Positions 42,609-53,814 of a stretch of DNA of 64,000 nt are shown here, piece after piece. How positions within the stretch are numbered: position 1 is the stretch's first letter; every line of letters begins with the position of its first letter. The notes under the pieces are model-generated. The model had not been told where the DNA came from. It saw nothing but the letters and a program-made list of their open reading frames with translations, and did not search any database. Location: the NCBI GenBank assembly GCA_963971225.1, contig OZ020267.1, positions 72,593,718 through 72,657,717 of the forward strand, in the 5' to 3' direction. The stretch comes from Melieria omissa (taxonomy: Eukaryota > Arthropoda > Insecta > Diptera > Ulidiidae). Position numbers and translations under genes: made by a program.

Positions 42609-43693
42609 TTGAATAAATACGATTCGGAAACTGAAAGTGCAATGAACGCGATTTCGGCGAGCATTAAAAAAATTATTATTGAAAAAGCCATTAATGGGCT
42701 TTCAAGTCGAGATATCGCTAAACTTACGCGCGTAAGTCAGTCGTCCGTTTGCCGAATTGTAAAAGGTTTACAATTTAAGAAAAATGGTGGAAGAAAACCC
42801 AAAATTTCGGAGAAGGAGGACCGCAAAATTGGCCGTTTAATTTTTTCCGGGCACATATCCACCGCAAAGGAGGCTGTGTGGTGCGTTACTGGGGATGTAA
42901 GTGTGCGGAGTGTGCGAAGAATGCTGCATAAAGTTGGGTTTAAGGCGATGGTTAAGAAGAAGAAGCCACTTCTATCGGCCAAGAACGTAAAACTAAGACG
43001 CGAGTTTGCAGAAAGGCACATTTTTTAGACTGATTTTGATTGGAGCCAAGTATTAATGCAGTGTACCTTCGTTACTAACTTTGCGCTGATTACATTTACA
43101 AATAGAGGTTATTTGGTCGGATGAGATGAAAATTAACCGATTCCAAACAGATGGAAGGACCTGGTTCTGGGACAAAGGCGGAAATCCTGTAAAGCCTTCA
43201 AATGTTCAACAAACAGTAAAGCATTGAGGCGGCTCAATTATGGTCTGGGGTTGCATTACACCAAATGGCGTTGTACCCATTGTGCTAATTGACGGCATAA
43301 TTCGTAAGGAACAATACGTCCACATTTTAGGGTGGCAATTTGCCAGTGGCAGTGGACATGATGCTGCGAAATACAGTACGAAATATTTTTCAGCATGACC
43401 ATGACGCCAAATATACTGCACGTTTCGTCCGTGATTGGTTGAAAGAACAGCCATTTGGTGTAATGCAATAGCCCGCCCAAAGCCCAGACCTAAAACCGAT
43501 CGAAAACCCGTGGGCTTACTTAAAAAGACAATTAGCAAAGAGTTCTGTCCCAAAAGAGCAAATCGATCTCTGGCTTGCAGTGGAAGAAGAGTGGTACGCC
43601 ATTCCACCAGAGTTTGTAACCAAATTATATAAAAGTATGCCAAACAGAACCCAAGAATTAAGAAAAAATAAAGGATATTGGATAAAATACTAA
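42609..43693 (+). pseudogene. Minos-like Tc1 transposase with a 58-nt intron
   Basis: Exon 1 (42609-43049) encodes a paired helix-turn-helix DNA-binding region (IEKAINGLSSRDIAKLTRVSQSSVCRIVKG) and the following SVRSVRRMLHKVGFKA. The intron, 43050-43107, starts GTATTAATG, contains a perfect TACTAAC branch site (43073-43079) and ends AG. Splicing there restores DWSQ|VIWSDEM, the first catalytic motif. Exon 2 has WGCITPNGV, FQHDHDAKYTARFVRDW and AQSPDLKPIENPW, with 34 residues between the second Asp and the Glu (DD34E). Damage: in-frame TAG at 43026 and TGA at 43225, a frameshift after about 43330, and a TAG at 43469. The frame ends at TAA 43691-43693. Confidence 0.85.
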
Positions 43694-43726
43694 AACAAAG
43701 TTACAGTTTTCTTATTAAAATCATGT

Positions 43727-43780
43727 GGGTGCAAAATTGAGTCAATGTGTTTATTTAGAATATTGGACAAAATGCATATA
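43727..43780 (+). repeat. Inner part of the right arm of the Minos-like element
   Basis: Begins with the 19-mer GGTGCAAAATTGAGTCAAT and is complementary to the inner part of the left arm. It ends at TA 43779-43780, the mariner target. The arm resumes at 45082. Confidence 0.85.
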
Positions 43781-45081
43781 ACACTTCGTTCAATAATGTG
43801 TGTGACTGACACATAGATGGCGGCACTAATACTAAATCAATATTTTTTTTCGAAATTGTGAACCTTTTTAGGCTTACTGTCAAAATTATAAGTCAATCCG
43901 ACCATTAGTTTACAAGTTACAGTGCTTTAAGTGACACTACTTTTGAGTTTTAAAAAAAAATGAATTCAAAGCAATTCCGTGTGCTGATTTATCATTGTTT
44001 TTTAATGAAAAAAAAATACTGTTCAATGCCAGGAATGGCTTGAAAAACATTATTCGGACTCTGCTCCATCAAAAAGAACCATTTGTAATAACATTTGGTA
44101 TGCCGAATTCAAACGTGGTCGTACAGACACCGATGACATTCCATCTACTGGACGGCCAAATGACGCTGTTATTCCGGAAAACGTTGAAAAAACACTGAAA
44201 ATCATTATGTCCGACCGTAAAGTGAAAGTTGGGGAGATTGCTGACATTCTAAAGATATCAGCAGGCAGTGTACACACCATAATACACGAACATTTGGTTA
44301 TGAAAAAGGTGTTTTCGAAATGGGTGCCGCGTTTGCTCACACCGGAGCAAAAACAACAACGAATCGATGATTCAAAGAGCTGTTTGGACATGTTTACGCG
44401 CAACAAGTCGGAGTTTTTGCGTCGGTACATCACAATGGATGAAACATGGATCCACCATTTCACTCCAGAGTCAAATCGGCAGTCTGCTGAGTGGCATGCA
44501 ACCGGTGAAAGCCGCCCAAAGCGTCCAAAGGCACAAACATCGGCTGGCAAGGTTATGGCGTCAGTATTTTGGGATGTGCACGGAATAATATTCATCGACT
44601 ATCTTGAGAAAGGGAAAACAATCAATAGCGACTATTATATAGCGTTGTTGGAACGTTTGAAAGAAGAAATCGCGATTAAACGGCCCCATATGAAGAAGAA
44701 AAAAGTGTTGTTTCACCAAGACAATGCACCGTGTCACAAGTCGATGAAAACGATGGCAAAAATGCATGAATTGGGCTTCGAATTGCTTCCTCATCCCCCG
44801 TATTCTCCAGATCTGGCCCCCAGCGACTACTGGCTCTTCGCAGACCTCAAAAAGATGCTCCGTGGTAAGAGATTTGGCTCAAATGATGAAGTAATCGCCG
44901 AAACTAACGCCTATTTTGAAGGCAAAGAAAAATCGTTCTACAAAGGCGGTATCGAAAGATTGGAAAAGCGTTGGAATGATTGTATCTCCCTAAAAGGGGA
45001 CTATGTTGATGAATAAAAACGAATTTTGGCAAAAAAAATGTGTTTTCATTAGTTAGTCACACACATTATTGAACGAAGTGT
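43781..45081 (+). mobile_element. Mariner transposon, 1301 bp, complete ends, nested in the Minos-like arm
   Basis: Perfect inverted repeats of at least 27 bp (ACACTTCGTTCAATAATGTG at the left, its complement at the right). TA duplications lie at 43779-43780 and 45082-45083. The length and single long transposase frame are typical of mariner. It inserted after the Minos-like element was in place, so it is younger. Only one disruption is visible in the transposase. The ends look able to be mobilised. Confidence 0.93.
43960..45016 (+). pseudogene. Mariner transposase, one frameshift in a 9-A run
   Basis: The start codon at 43960 opens MNSKQFRVLIYHCF, the usual mariner N terminus. After ATGAAA the 9-A run at 44008-44016 puts the reading out of frame; one base fewer would continue in the frame that runs unbroken to the stop at 45016 (about 351 residues, normal for mariner). 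That frame has helix-turn-helix motifs (VGEIADILKISAGSVHTIIHEHL), WVPRLLTPEQ, MDETWIHHF (first Asp), LFHQDNAPCHKS (second Asp) and YSPDLAPSDYWLF (third Asp), with 34 residues between the second and third, so DD34D. Everything needed for catalysis is present except the frame. From the internal ATG at 44207 only a C-terminal 269-aa product is possible. Confidence 0.9.
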
Positions 45082-45243
45082 TATATGTGCCAAATTTTTA
45101 ATCTTTTATGGTGGATCCTGGTTAATCAAGGTGTAATCTAATAGACTTGCGAAAAATTTCATAAAAATTTTGCGATTGACCGGTACAAAAATGCGATTAT
45201 TATGAATTTTCATATTATTGACTCAATTTTGCACCTAAGTGTA

Positions 45244-45772
45244 TATCTGCAAAATTTGCAAGTTGAGGCTTTCACATCACTTTTAAATCAAAATATTTTT
45301 CCAAATTAAAAATCTGAAAATTGCCAAAACTTAGAGGGAAATATCTACAAAGTATGTGCAGGTATGTTACTGGATTTTTTATTTTAAGAAGCATTCTTTC
45401 TTTGTCGGATAATGTAATTACATCCTCCGATCTCTTCCGATCTCAGAAAATAATTCGATTTGGAAAGTGGTCTAAACACCTATTTTTCGAGAAAATTTCT
45501 TTTTTCATGCCTAAAAGTATGCAATCAGCATGAAAAATTAAGCTTGAATAAAGCTGAACATTAGACATGATTTAGTGCAAGATTTTTTGATTTTCATAAA
45601 CCGCAACCTCTCATTTTATGCGGTTTGGTGAAAAAGTGCATGAGCCCAAAAATTTTGGAGCTACAGTGGGGCTTAATGGTGTCGCATCGAGGTCAAAGTT
45701 TACAAAAAACCTGCGAAATTCGACAAATTGCTCCACAGCTGGTCTGAAGTTGCTCTCAGAGGGTTAAAATCT
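45244..45772. other. Non-coding stretch
   Basis: No gene recognised. CGATCTCTTCCGATCTC near 45430 is a short local duplication (TCCGATCTCTTCCGATCTC). Confidence 0.5.
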
Positions 45773-46057
45773 ATGACTGACCCCCACTAGGTTTCTCTAC
45801 TGAACATTTCTTTCAAACATATTTAAACCCTATCTTCAACCCTTGATGGGGCTGCCATACAAAATGGTCGTTTTTATAAAATGGGCTCCCATTGCTCCCA
45901 GGTTGACCCCAGATATATCGAATGTATGACCGACACCCATTTATTTTCTCTTCCAAATATTTCTTCCAAACATACCTGCCCGCTATCTCCAAGTCTAAAG
46001 GGGGCTGCCATACAAAAGTGGCCATTTTCTCTGCCATTGGCTCCTCAGTTGTAAATG
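45773..46057 (+). repeat. Two diverged ~150-bp tandem units
   Basis: TATGAC(T/C)GACaCCCA, TTTCTTTCAAACATA and GGGGCTGCCATACAAAA occur in the same order starting at about 45773 and 45924. The next transposon-like element inserted at the end of the second unit. Confidence 0.75.
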
Positions 46058-46059
46058 TA

Positions 46060-47035
46060 AGGGAGAGGGCTGGGTTGTGAACCAGGCTGGGGTGTGAACC
46101 ATTGCCATTTTTTCTTTCCCTAATTGACATATCGCCAATCTTTCAACTGTCAATTTTGTCTTATGATATGACTCTGCTTTTGTGGTTACACCGAAGTACA
46201 AACATGTATTGCTTGTGGCAGCAATCGAGTTTGAAAGACATCGTGTTTGAAAATCGACTGCGAAAACTTCTTGGCTTTTTTTTAAAGTGCTATCTTAGTG
46301 ACTGAGCTTATTGCAAAAAGGTTTGTGTAATACATGTTTATTTAGTGTTTTGATTCTATCTTACGATGCAATATTTGTTTATGTCGAATTATGATTGAAA
46401 GTGTCGTTTATTTTAAAGTTTCCAAAATGGAATCGTGGTTGGGCTGTGAACCACTGAAGTGGCTGTGTTATGAACCACCTGCTTTTCGTACTACATTTGT
46501 TCTAACACTGTCAAATATGGACGGATATATTAAAATAAAGTAATTTTATGTAATTTCACCCGATTTTCTTGAGTTCACTTGAAGTGAGCCAATGCGAGAA
46601 CGCATTCGTATTTCACAAGCAAACATTGCGACACCGATTAGGATGAAAATTCAAAAAATTGAGCACTTTCATTCATTGCGATTTTTTGGCCTAATTGGCG
46701 TCATTATAACTTTTTTTCACCTCTTGAGGCTTCCTGATTAAATAAATTCTCAATGTACTTAAAAATTATGGGTGTTTTCTTCGTATTTTCCGACTTTAAT
46801 AGGGATTTTCCAGATGGTTCACAACCCAGCCACTTTTTTGAAAAAGCGAAAAATCACGTTCTCAGAAAATTGGACGTAGAGAGTTAAGTTTCAATCAAAA
46901 CGGTAATCTGTCTTCATAACAAAGTTGCGTTATATATTCACCTTTCCAACGGTATCTTCGATTTTTCGATATCTTTATTCTGTGAAAAGTTAGAGCCAAA
47001 AAACAAAACCCGGTTCACACCCCAGCCCTCTCCCT
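46060..47035. mobile_element. Non-autonomous terminal-inverted-repeat element, 976 bp, unclassified
   Basis: The left end AGGGAGAGGGCTGGGTTGTG is mirrored at the right end (complement AGGGAGAGGGCTGGGGTGTG) over about 24 bp. TA lies on both sides (46058-46059 and 47036-47037). A motif close to GGCTGGGGTGTGAACCA occurs six times: forward at 46067, 46085, 46441 and 46461, reverse at 46815 and 47012. No transposase-like frame was found, so it would depend on a partner. I do not recognise the family. Confidence 0.7.
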
Positions 47036-47037
47036 TA

Positions 47038-48780
47038 TTAGTTAAGTAAGCGAGAAAACATCGTATCTCGGAAACTACTAAACCGATTTAAATAATTTAT
47101 TCAGCGATCGCCAAGATTATTGGGTGCAAAAAATACAAAATTAATTAAGGTTCAGAAATTAACCACCAGAGGGCGTCTCCCATAGATCGGAGTTGTGAGG
47201 TTGTCAACTTTTGGGTTTCTACAAAGCAATAATCAAAATGTACTGTCGAAACCCCATTAAAATAACCATTTCAAATATCCCTATTCGAATGATGTCTGCA
47301 GAAGCTGTGGCTATAAAAAAATTAGCGTGGATGGAACACTTCATATGCCATTACTCAGCTGTAAAGACGTCCTTGGTGAACATTGGAGTCATGGATTCTG
47401 TTTAAGTACAAAGCCTGAGTGAGGTTATGGAACCTGAGCTATTGGATCTGCTAAATTTTATTAAGAAATCAAATAAGTTTACTAACTGAAATTTAGGTGA
47501 GAGAGAGTCAGACATTATTCTTTATAAACGGATTTGCTTAAAAAAATTACTAATTATTTTTATTTTAGGAGAAGCAATCCAGTTAACCTTTTGCAAGCTC
47601 AGAAGGTAAGTGCAACTTGTAATGCACACAAATTTTTGATATTTTATGCAATATTAATATAGCTTAAGGCGGTAGCGCCTAGCGTGTCTATAAAAAAAAT
47701 AAACAGGATTTCAAAAATTATTAAAAAAAAAACAATTTTAATCATTAAATACCTCAAAAACTTGTTCGCAAAGTTAACAAAAAAAATCCGGCACATTCGG
47801 GTTAAGTTGCATTTCTACTATCAGAACAGTTTAAGTTAGAATTATTTTCTTATTTATTTAAAACAACCTTCATTCCATAACATTAAATATTTCAAATGCC
47901 TTAATGTGACCTTGATTTAGCCTTTTGTTTAATATTTCATTTTGCTTAAATGACAACAAATGCATGTAAAATATTTACACCGAAAACAACACAGCAGTGT
48001 TTACATAACCTTCGAGGCCATTCAGCTGTGCAGTAACACACATAAACTCACCCTGTATATGACAGCAGGCGTGCTTGTGTGCGGGCAATTCAATGCCGCA
48101 TAATTAATTATTTATAATTAAATTGATTAATTATGAATTAATACAAATTACTTTTATTAATGAGAGCCTTCAACATTTTCCTATTGTTTTGCATGCACGT
48201 GTGGCAAATTGATGTGCCACAATGCTAAGCAAACAAAGAATATGAAAAAAGGCATAGAAACACAAAAAAATTCATAATATTTACATTTTATTGTTTATGG
48301 AAGTAAAACAAAAATACCAAAATTTCGCCTATAGGTGGCCAACACGAGCACCAAAAGAAAGGCACCAAAAATGAAACTATTTATCACTGACAGAAACTAC
48401 ATACACAATACATTAAAGAAGACACACATATTTACATACATAGATAAACAGCACAGCTATACTTATTTTACAGCAGACATATACAAATACATATATATAA
48501 ACATAACATACATACTCGCAGTCATAGATATGTACATGTAGACAGCACAGCCAGTCATTACGCACTGTTTGTGTGGCCAATTTATGAGCTTAAAAATCTC
48601 AATAAGAAGCCTTAAATATGAATAGATAAGGCACTCACTAGTCTGTAGAAAACTTTTTGTAGAAAACCTTTTGAAGAGTTGAAGTGTGTAGTTCAAATAG
48701 CTCCTTGAGGGCGCCCTCATCTCCACAGCTGCTGAGCGCATCACAGGACGAGAGAAGCCTGGATAGGTTATATGGCTGTC
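47038..48780. other. A+T-rich non-coding stretch
   Basis: No gene recognised. There are A-rich runs near 47690-47780 and TACATA repeats near 48430-48540. Confidence 0.5.
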
Positions 48781-49126
48781 GGCTTTCATAGTTCAGCGGG
48801 AATCACGCTGACTTTTCTTACCAGAGGCTTTCGGTTCGATTCCTAGCTCAGGCTGGTCAAACACTCGTCTACTTTTATGACTATTCACATGAAGCAGATG
48901 AGAATTATAAGAGAGATACAAGTGAGCTTTTTGCAGTTAATGACAAAATCTTCAAGTGTAAAAGGAGAAACTGCCAAACTGCCGGATTTGAATTGGATTT
49001 GGTATTGAAAAGGAGTTGCCTTCGCCTTAAAAATGTGTGCGCTGCAAACGCATTTAAAACGAATAGTAATTTGTGATATCACAATAGGCCATAAGACAGG
49101 TCAGTGTGTGTTGTCTCTTTAAGCAA
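48781..49126 (+). mobile_element. tRNA-derived SINE, copy B
   Basis: Plus-strand copy of the family at 23.6-24.0 kb. It has an A-box-like TAGTTCAGCGGG (48789-48800), a perfect B box GGTTCGATTCC (48833-48843), then CTCGTCTACTT.TAT, TATTCACATGAAG and, near the end, TATCACAATAGGCC and GTGTG.TTGTCTCTT, all in the same order as copy A. It is diverged and shorter, and the CCTAA-type tail is absent, so it is an older or truncated copy. Confidence 0.75.
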
Positions 49127-50092
49127 ACAAGTTGGAGCTTTTTATGAAATTAAGTAGCTCAGGTATTGCGTCAAAGAAAATGTGTTCCAAGTAGCATCAA
49201 ACTCAAGGCAGCTACACTAGAGGTCTCTTCTTCATAACTGCAGCTTTTATAAAAAAAAACCATTTGTATATCTATCCAATCTTCTGACATTAATACGAAT
49301 GATACAGTGTCCTACAAAGTCTTCTATGGCGATCAATATCAGATTTCTTGCGACAGATATCAATTGCTTAAAGCTGCTAAAATTAATATTAGCCAAATTG
49401 TCAATGCCGCAGACAGGATTTTATTTTGGGGTTGGTGAGTTGTTATTTAAAGTTTGAGCCCAATAACATTTGAAATCATATTCTTGTACCCACAATTTTT
49501 GACCACAGACATTCAGGGGGAGTTTGAGCCCCTAAAACACCTTCGCATCTTCCACTGAATATTACTCTTCTGTCATCTTTTTCTCCTGCATCTATTCGTC
49601 ATTCAAAAGGCAGGGAAATTGGTTACTGAATTACAAGTTGCAAGGAGGATACCAAGATTGGCGAAGTGATGATTTGGCAGTTGCCTGGAACATCTTTGTG
49701 TCCTGGTACCATGCAGCCTCCGGTTATGATCACAAATAGTTTCCTTAAAGACATTTAACTCAGAGACAAGAGAAAACGCACGGTGTGTCTTATTGAGAGA
49801 AAAGACATTTTTGCACTACTTTGATTTGAAGTTGTCTGATTCCAGCATTTTAATAGCCGCCTAATGCTAAAAAAATCTAGTCATGTAGATTTGAGGTTCA
49901 AACAATATCTGTTTACAACAAAAGTTGTAGGTAAAGAAAAAATTTCTGTAATCAAAATTTCAATCAAAATTTATGTAATTTAATTAATGTTGAAAAATAT
50001 ATATCTTTCGAACCAATATCTACACTAACACATCCTTGAATTTCGTCCTTCTCACTTCATTAGTTTAACATATAACAAATTTAATACCTCTC
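49127..50092. other. Non-coding stretch
   Basis: No gene or transposon end recognised. Confidence 0.5.
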
Positions 50093-50337
50093 AAAAACAA
50101 AACTATTAGAAATTTCCAAGGATACTAAAAGATAAAGTTTTAAAAGGACATTTTCAATATCTCTTCGTGCTTTTGCACCAAAACAGTAGATTTTCTAAGA
50201 TTCTAAGGATTTTTGTCTTTTATTCGATACCCATATTATCTACAATTTTTAAAATTGTTTCTTGAAATAAACATGTCCTTGAAATTTCAAAATCCTTTTA
50301 AACAAAATCAGAGAGGTCAGAGAGAAAAGCTAAAACT
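50093..50337 (+). repeat. Dispersed ~240-bp repeat, copy 1
   Basis: Shares with 53277-53497, in the same order, ATTAGAAATTT.CAAGGATA, TTTTAAAAGGACATTTTCAATA, AAGGATTTTT.TCTTT, AATACCCATATT, TGTCCTTGAAATTTCAAA and TCAGAGAGAAAA. The two copies are in direct orientation 3.2 kb apart. The outer GAAATTTCCAAGGA and CCTTGAAATTTC phrases are roughly complementary, as in a foldback or MITE-like unit. Confidence 0.75.
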
Positions 50338-51693
50338 TGTTAAAGTAGCATTAAATTGTTTTGGCTTGTGAGCAGCTTTAATACTCCTTAATATATATCA
50401 ATACATATATGTATATGTATATGTATGTATATGTAAAAGAACGGTCATCTAGATGCTTATATATATACATATCTATATGCTTTTATGTACATACATAGTC
50501 CAGCTGCTAGCACACCAAATAACATAAAACAAATGCTTTCATTTTGGTGTCATTAGATTGCTTTAGTTTTGCCGCTTCCGTATAGTGTTCGATGGTTTTT
50601 GCTTTTATTTATATTTTTACCATCACATGTTGAATGTATGTGTGTTATGTGTGTCCACTCTATGATTTATGAAAACTAATAAAATGCTAAAAACACAACT
50701 TGAGAACCATTAGGCTACATACACGCACACACAGAGTCAGACACATACAGCCACAGCCAACAAAAACTTGACACCAGTACCAGTGGCCACAATGACAACA
50801 AAAACAACAACAAGAAAACTCATACCAAACGCATCAGCATCAAAATCATCAATACATGTTCTGCGCTGTAATACCAAATGTTCTTCCATATATGTTTAGT
50901 ATGTATGTATGTGTGACAGTAGTATGTGTATGGGTCTATGTATCTATGCATGTGTGTGCTCCATCGAGTGTCATAAAGTAAGCGTAAAAGGTCATAATGT
51001 AATTGATTTATATTATTGTCCTTGCTTCGCTATTGTTTTGACTCTCGTCTTTGTCGAATTTACTATCACTATTACAAAGCTTTCTAGCTGCTGTCGTTGC
51101 CACGTTTGTTGTTGTTACTATTTCCATTCTTTATGGCTTTTCGTTTTTTGCATTTCGCATGCACTTCGTTGTTCGTATTTATGGTAATAAAAGTTGACGC
51201 TCACTCTGTGTGAACGCCAAATTGTTGCAGCCCGCATGGAACACAGAGCTGAAAAATATACACACACATACTTAGACTTGTACAACACAAACAGCAGATA
51301 TGTGTTGTATTGATATGTTTTATTTGGTATTTGCTGTTGACGCTATCAGCAAAAGTACTTGAAGCGCATGTCTGTGCGCACTTTATGAACGCGAGATAAA
51401 TGGCTTATTAATATACTCATACAAACACACACATACACATGTGTACAAAGACACATAGCATCACTTGTTTGTATCAACTTAAACGAATATATATCCGTGC
51501 GTAGCTTTGTGCAAGCTTTCTGCGTCAAATACTTTTTAGCCAATTGATTTTGTTTACAAATATTGGCGCCTTTCAGGATATGTGATGAAACGTTGTGTAG
51601 CACAGTGTAGATTGAAGTTCTTAATCCTTCTGTCAATACGAAAATTGTACACTTCTCGTTGAAACGAAAGCACCTGCCTGTCTTCATACGATT
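50338..51693. other. Non-coding stretch with TATG/CATA repeats
   Basis: No gene recognised. Short TATATG and GTATGT repeats lie near 50400-50480 and 50890-50940, and ACAC patches near 51260 and 51425. Confidence 0.5.
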
Positions 51694-51830
51694 TGTATGG
51701 GTCGTATGAGTGATTTTTATTAAGAAGTCGTATGAGTAATTTTTGTTAGGGAGTCTATGTGTAATTTTTGGTTTAGGGTTGTATGAGTGATTTTCCTTTA
51801 TGAAAATCGTATCAGTACATTATAAGGGTC
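51694..51830 (+). repeat. Short minisatellite (GTCGTATGAGTGATTTTT units)
   Basis: Four to five diverged units of about 30-35 bp carry GT(C)GTATGAGTGATTTT. Confidence 0.75.
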
Positions 51831-53276
51831 GTGGATATTTCAATTAAAATATCTGAATGCCTTTAGATATCAAACGAGATTGAAATGCGTTGGATGCGTC
51901 ATTCGACCTCAACTCTACTGGCGGCACATTGGAACATACATCATTCTTGCTGGACACTTGGTAGCTGCATTGTTTCACGTGTCAGTCAGTTGAAAACAAA
52001 TGTCAGTGTTGTAGTGCATAAACAAATCATGCAGTCAGATTCTGGCGTATTTTCTACATTCAAATTTTTTTATGCTCACTTTTATCTCTTTTTTCAAATT
52101 ACAAGAATTTATATTATGTCTATAAACTTTTTCAACTTTGTCCATGTAATTTTTTGCAGCCATTAAAATAATTTCAAAATTTTTAATAAATATTTTATTG
52201 ATGACAAAAAACGCACAGCCAGTTACCTAATCATGGGATTAATGTGCCTATTAAAGCCATGAGTCAAGCCATTAAGTGCTTTATAAACGACAACGATGAC
52301 AATATCAACGCACATATACATTTTATTGCAAAATGTCCGAACATTTGGCTGGCTTGGGTCAGATTTCCGGTGTGTTTTAATGGCATTTTAAACTTGTATT
52401 TTTCATACTTATTTTTTTTCACTTTGCTTTATGTATTATTTATATTTTTTATGTTTCGCTGCAATGTTAAAAATGGCCATTCATTATTAATTTTCAGCTT
52501 CATAAATCTTTATATCTGTCAGACATGCTGGCCGAACGCTAACCGCTCGTCGACTAAGCCAACTTCGACGCGCTCTATGCACACTCGCTGCCATTTTTAT
52601 AGGCTGTGACCTTTTTTGTTGTTGTTCTTGTTGTTGTTGTCGTTGTTGGTGTGGCAATGCGCAGCGGACTGATGAAATTATTAGAAAGCATAAAAGCCAA
52701 AAGCATAAAAAATGGCAGGCAATAATGGTCATAAAAAGAGACTGAGAGACAAAAGATAGAACGAACGCCAGCAACAGAACCAACAAACAAACAAGCGTAC
52801 AAAGTGAAAAGTGGACATTTATGGCCGCTGAGCACGGAAGTGAATGTCAAGGTTGTAAAACTATGGACAGAGAGAAAGAGAGAGAGGAGAAGTGTGTCAA
52901 GTAGTAGAAATGAAGTGAATGGGAGGAATGTGATCAAAACGGAATAAGTTTAATGCGAATGTTATATTGTTTATTGAAAAGTTGGAGTTGTGATGACAGA
53001 AAAGAAAAATCAACAACGTAAAATTAGTTTGTGCTTTTTAATAAGAAGTGGCAAATGTGGATCAGATGGCACTTATGGCTTTTGAAATTCTTAAATGCAA
53101 AGGAAGTTGACACATAAGTGTGAATACAACTCATATAAGCGGCAATCATTAAAGTGAGTTGGACTACGGCGCGTATAAGTAACATTTTACGTACTAAATT
53201 TTTTATATCTTAAACTAAGTTAAAAGGACGAAAAGCAAGGATGTAGAAGTGCACATATTAATCCTTTAGATATATT
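51831..53276. other. Non-coding stretch
   Basis: No gene recognised. A GTT run lies at about 52617-52647. Confidence 0.5.
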
Positions 53277-53497
53277 AAAAAAAAAATTATTAGAAATTTG
53301 CAAGGATATTCAAGGATAAAATTTTAAAAGGACATTTTCAATACCTCATCCTCTAAGGATTTTTCTCTTTCATTTAATACCCATATTGTTATTCTTCAAT
53401 GGCTCATTTTTAAAATTATTTTTTGAAATAAATACATATGTCCTTGAAATTTCAAAGTCCTTTTAAAAAAATCCTGACGTCAGAGAGAAAAACTAAA
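53277..53497 (+). repeat. Dispersed ~240-bp repeat, copy 2
   Basis: Counterpart of 50093-50337, with substitutions, a deletion in the first third and a small insertion in the middle. Confidence 0.75.
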
Positions 53498-53814
53498 AAC
53501 GCAGTTTTATTACATTGGCCATTAGTTTTGCAGGTATGTTAAATTTTTTGTGTGCAACATTTTTTGTCGAACGGTGTAATAAGCCTCCTTAGTCTACGTG
53601 TATTTCCTTTAGCCACGACTGTCTACAAGTAACCACTTAAAATAACATAGATTGGCTGTCAAATTTATACGTGAAAGGCATTAAGGAGCTAATTTCACTA
53701 AACAACACAACATTCGAAACTTTTTCAATTATATAGATCAGACTAATCAAATCTAGACTACGGAGCGTATACGTGACATTATTTCTATGCTCACATTTGG
53801 CTGTTTTATTAATA
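53498..53814. other. Non-coding stretch
   Basis: No gene or repeat recognised. Confidence 0.5.

Larger units (their letters stand above)
42302..45241 (+). mobile_element. Minos-like Tc1 transposon with long terminal arms, split by a mariner
   Basis: Bounded by TA duplications at 42300-42301 and 45242-45243. Terminal inverted arms of ~210 bp begin CACTTAGGTGCAAAATTGAG. The right arm is interrupted by a 1.3-kb mariner; without it the element is ~1.64 kb. The transposase has a helix-turn-helix exon, a 58-nt intron with canonical signals and a DD34E catalytic exon, the same plan as the Drosophila hydei Minos element (long terminal repeats, ~60-nt intron). Stops and a frameshift in the transposase make it inactive. 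Confidence 0.88.

Noticed and set aside
48781..48860. A functional tRNA gene at the second SINE
   Set aside because: Same reason, and even more diverged.
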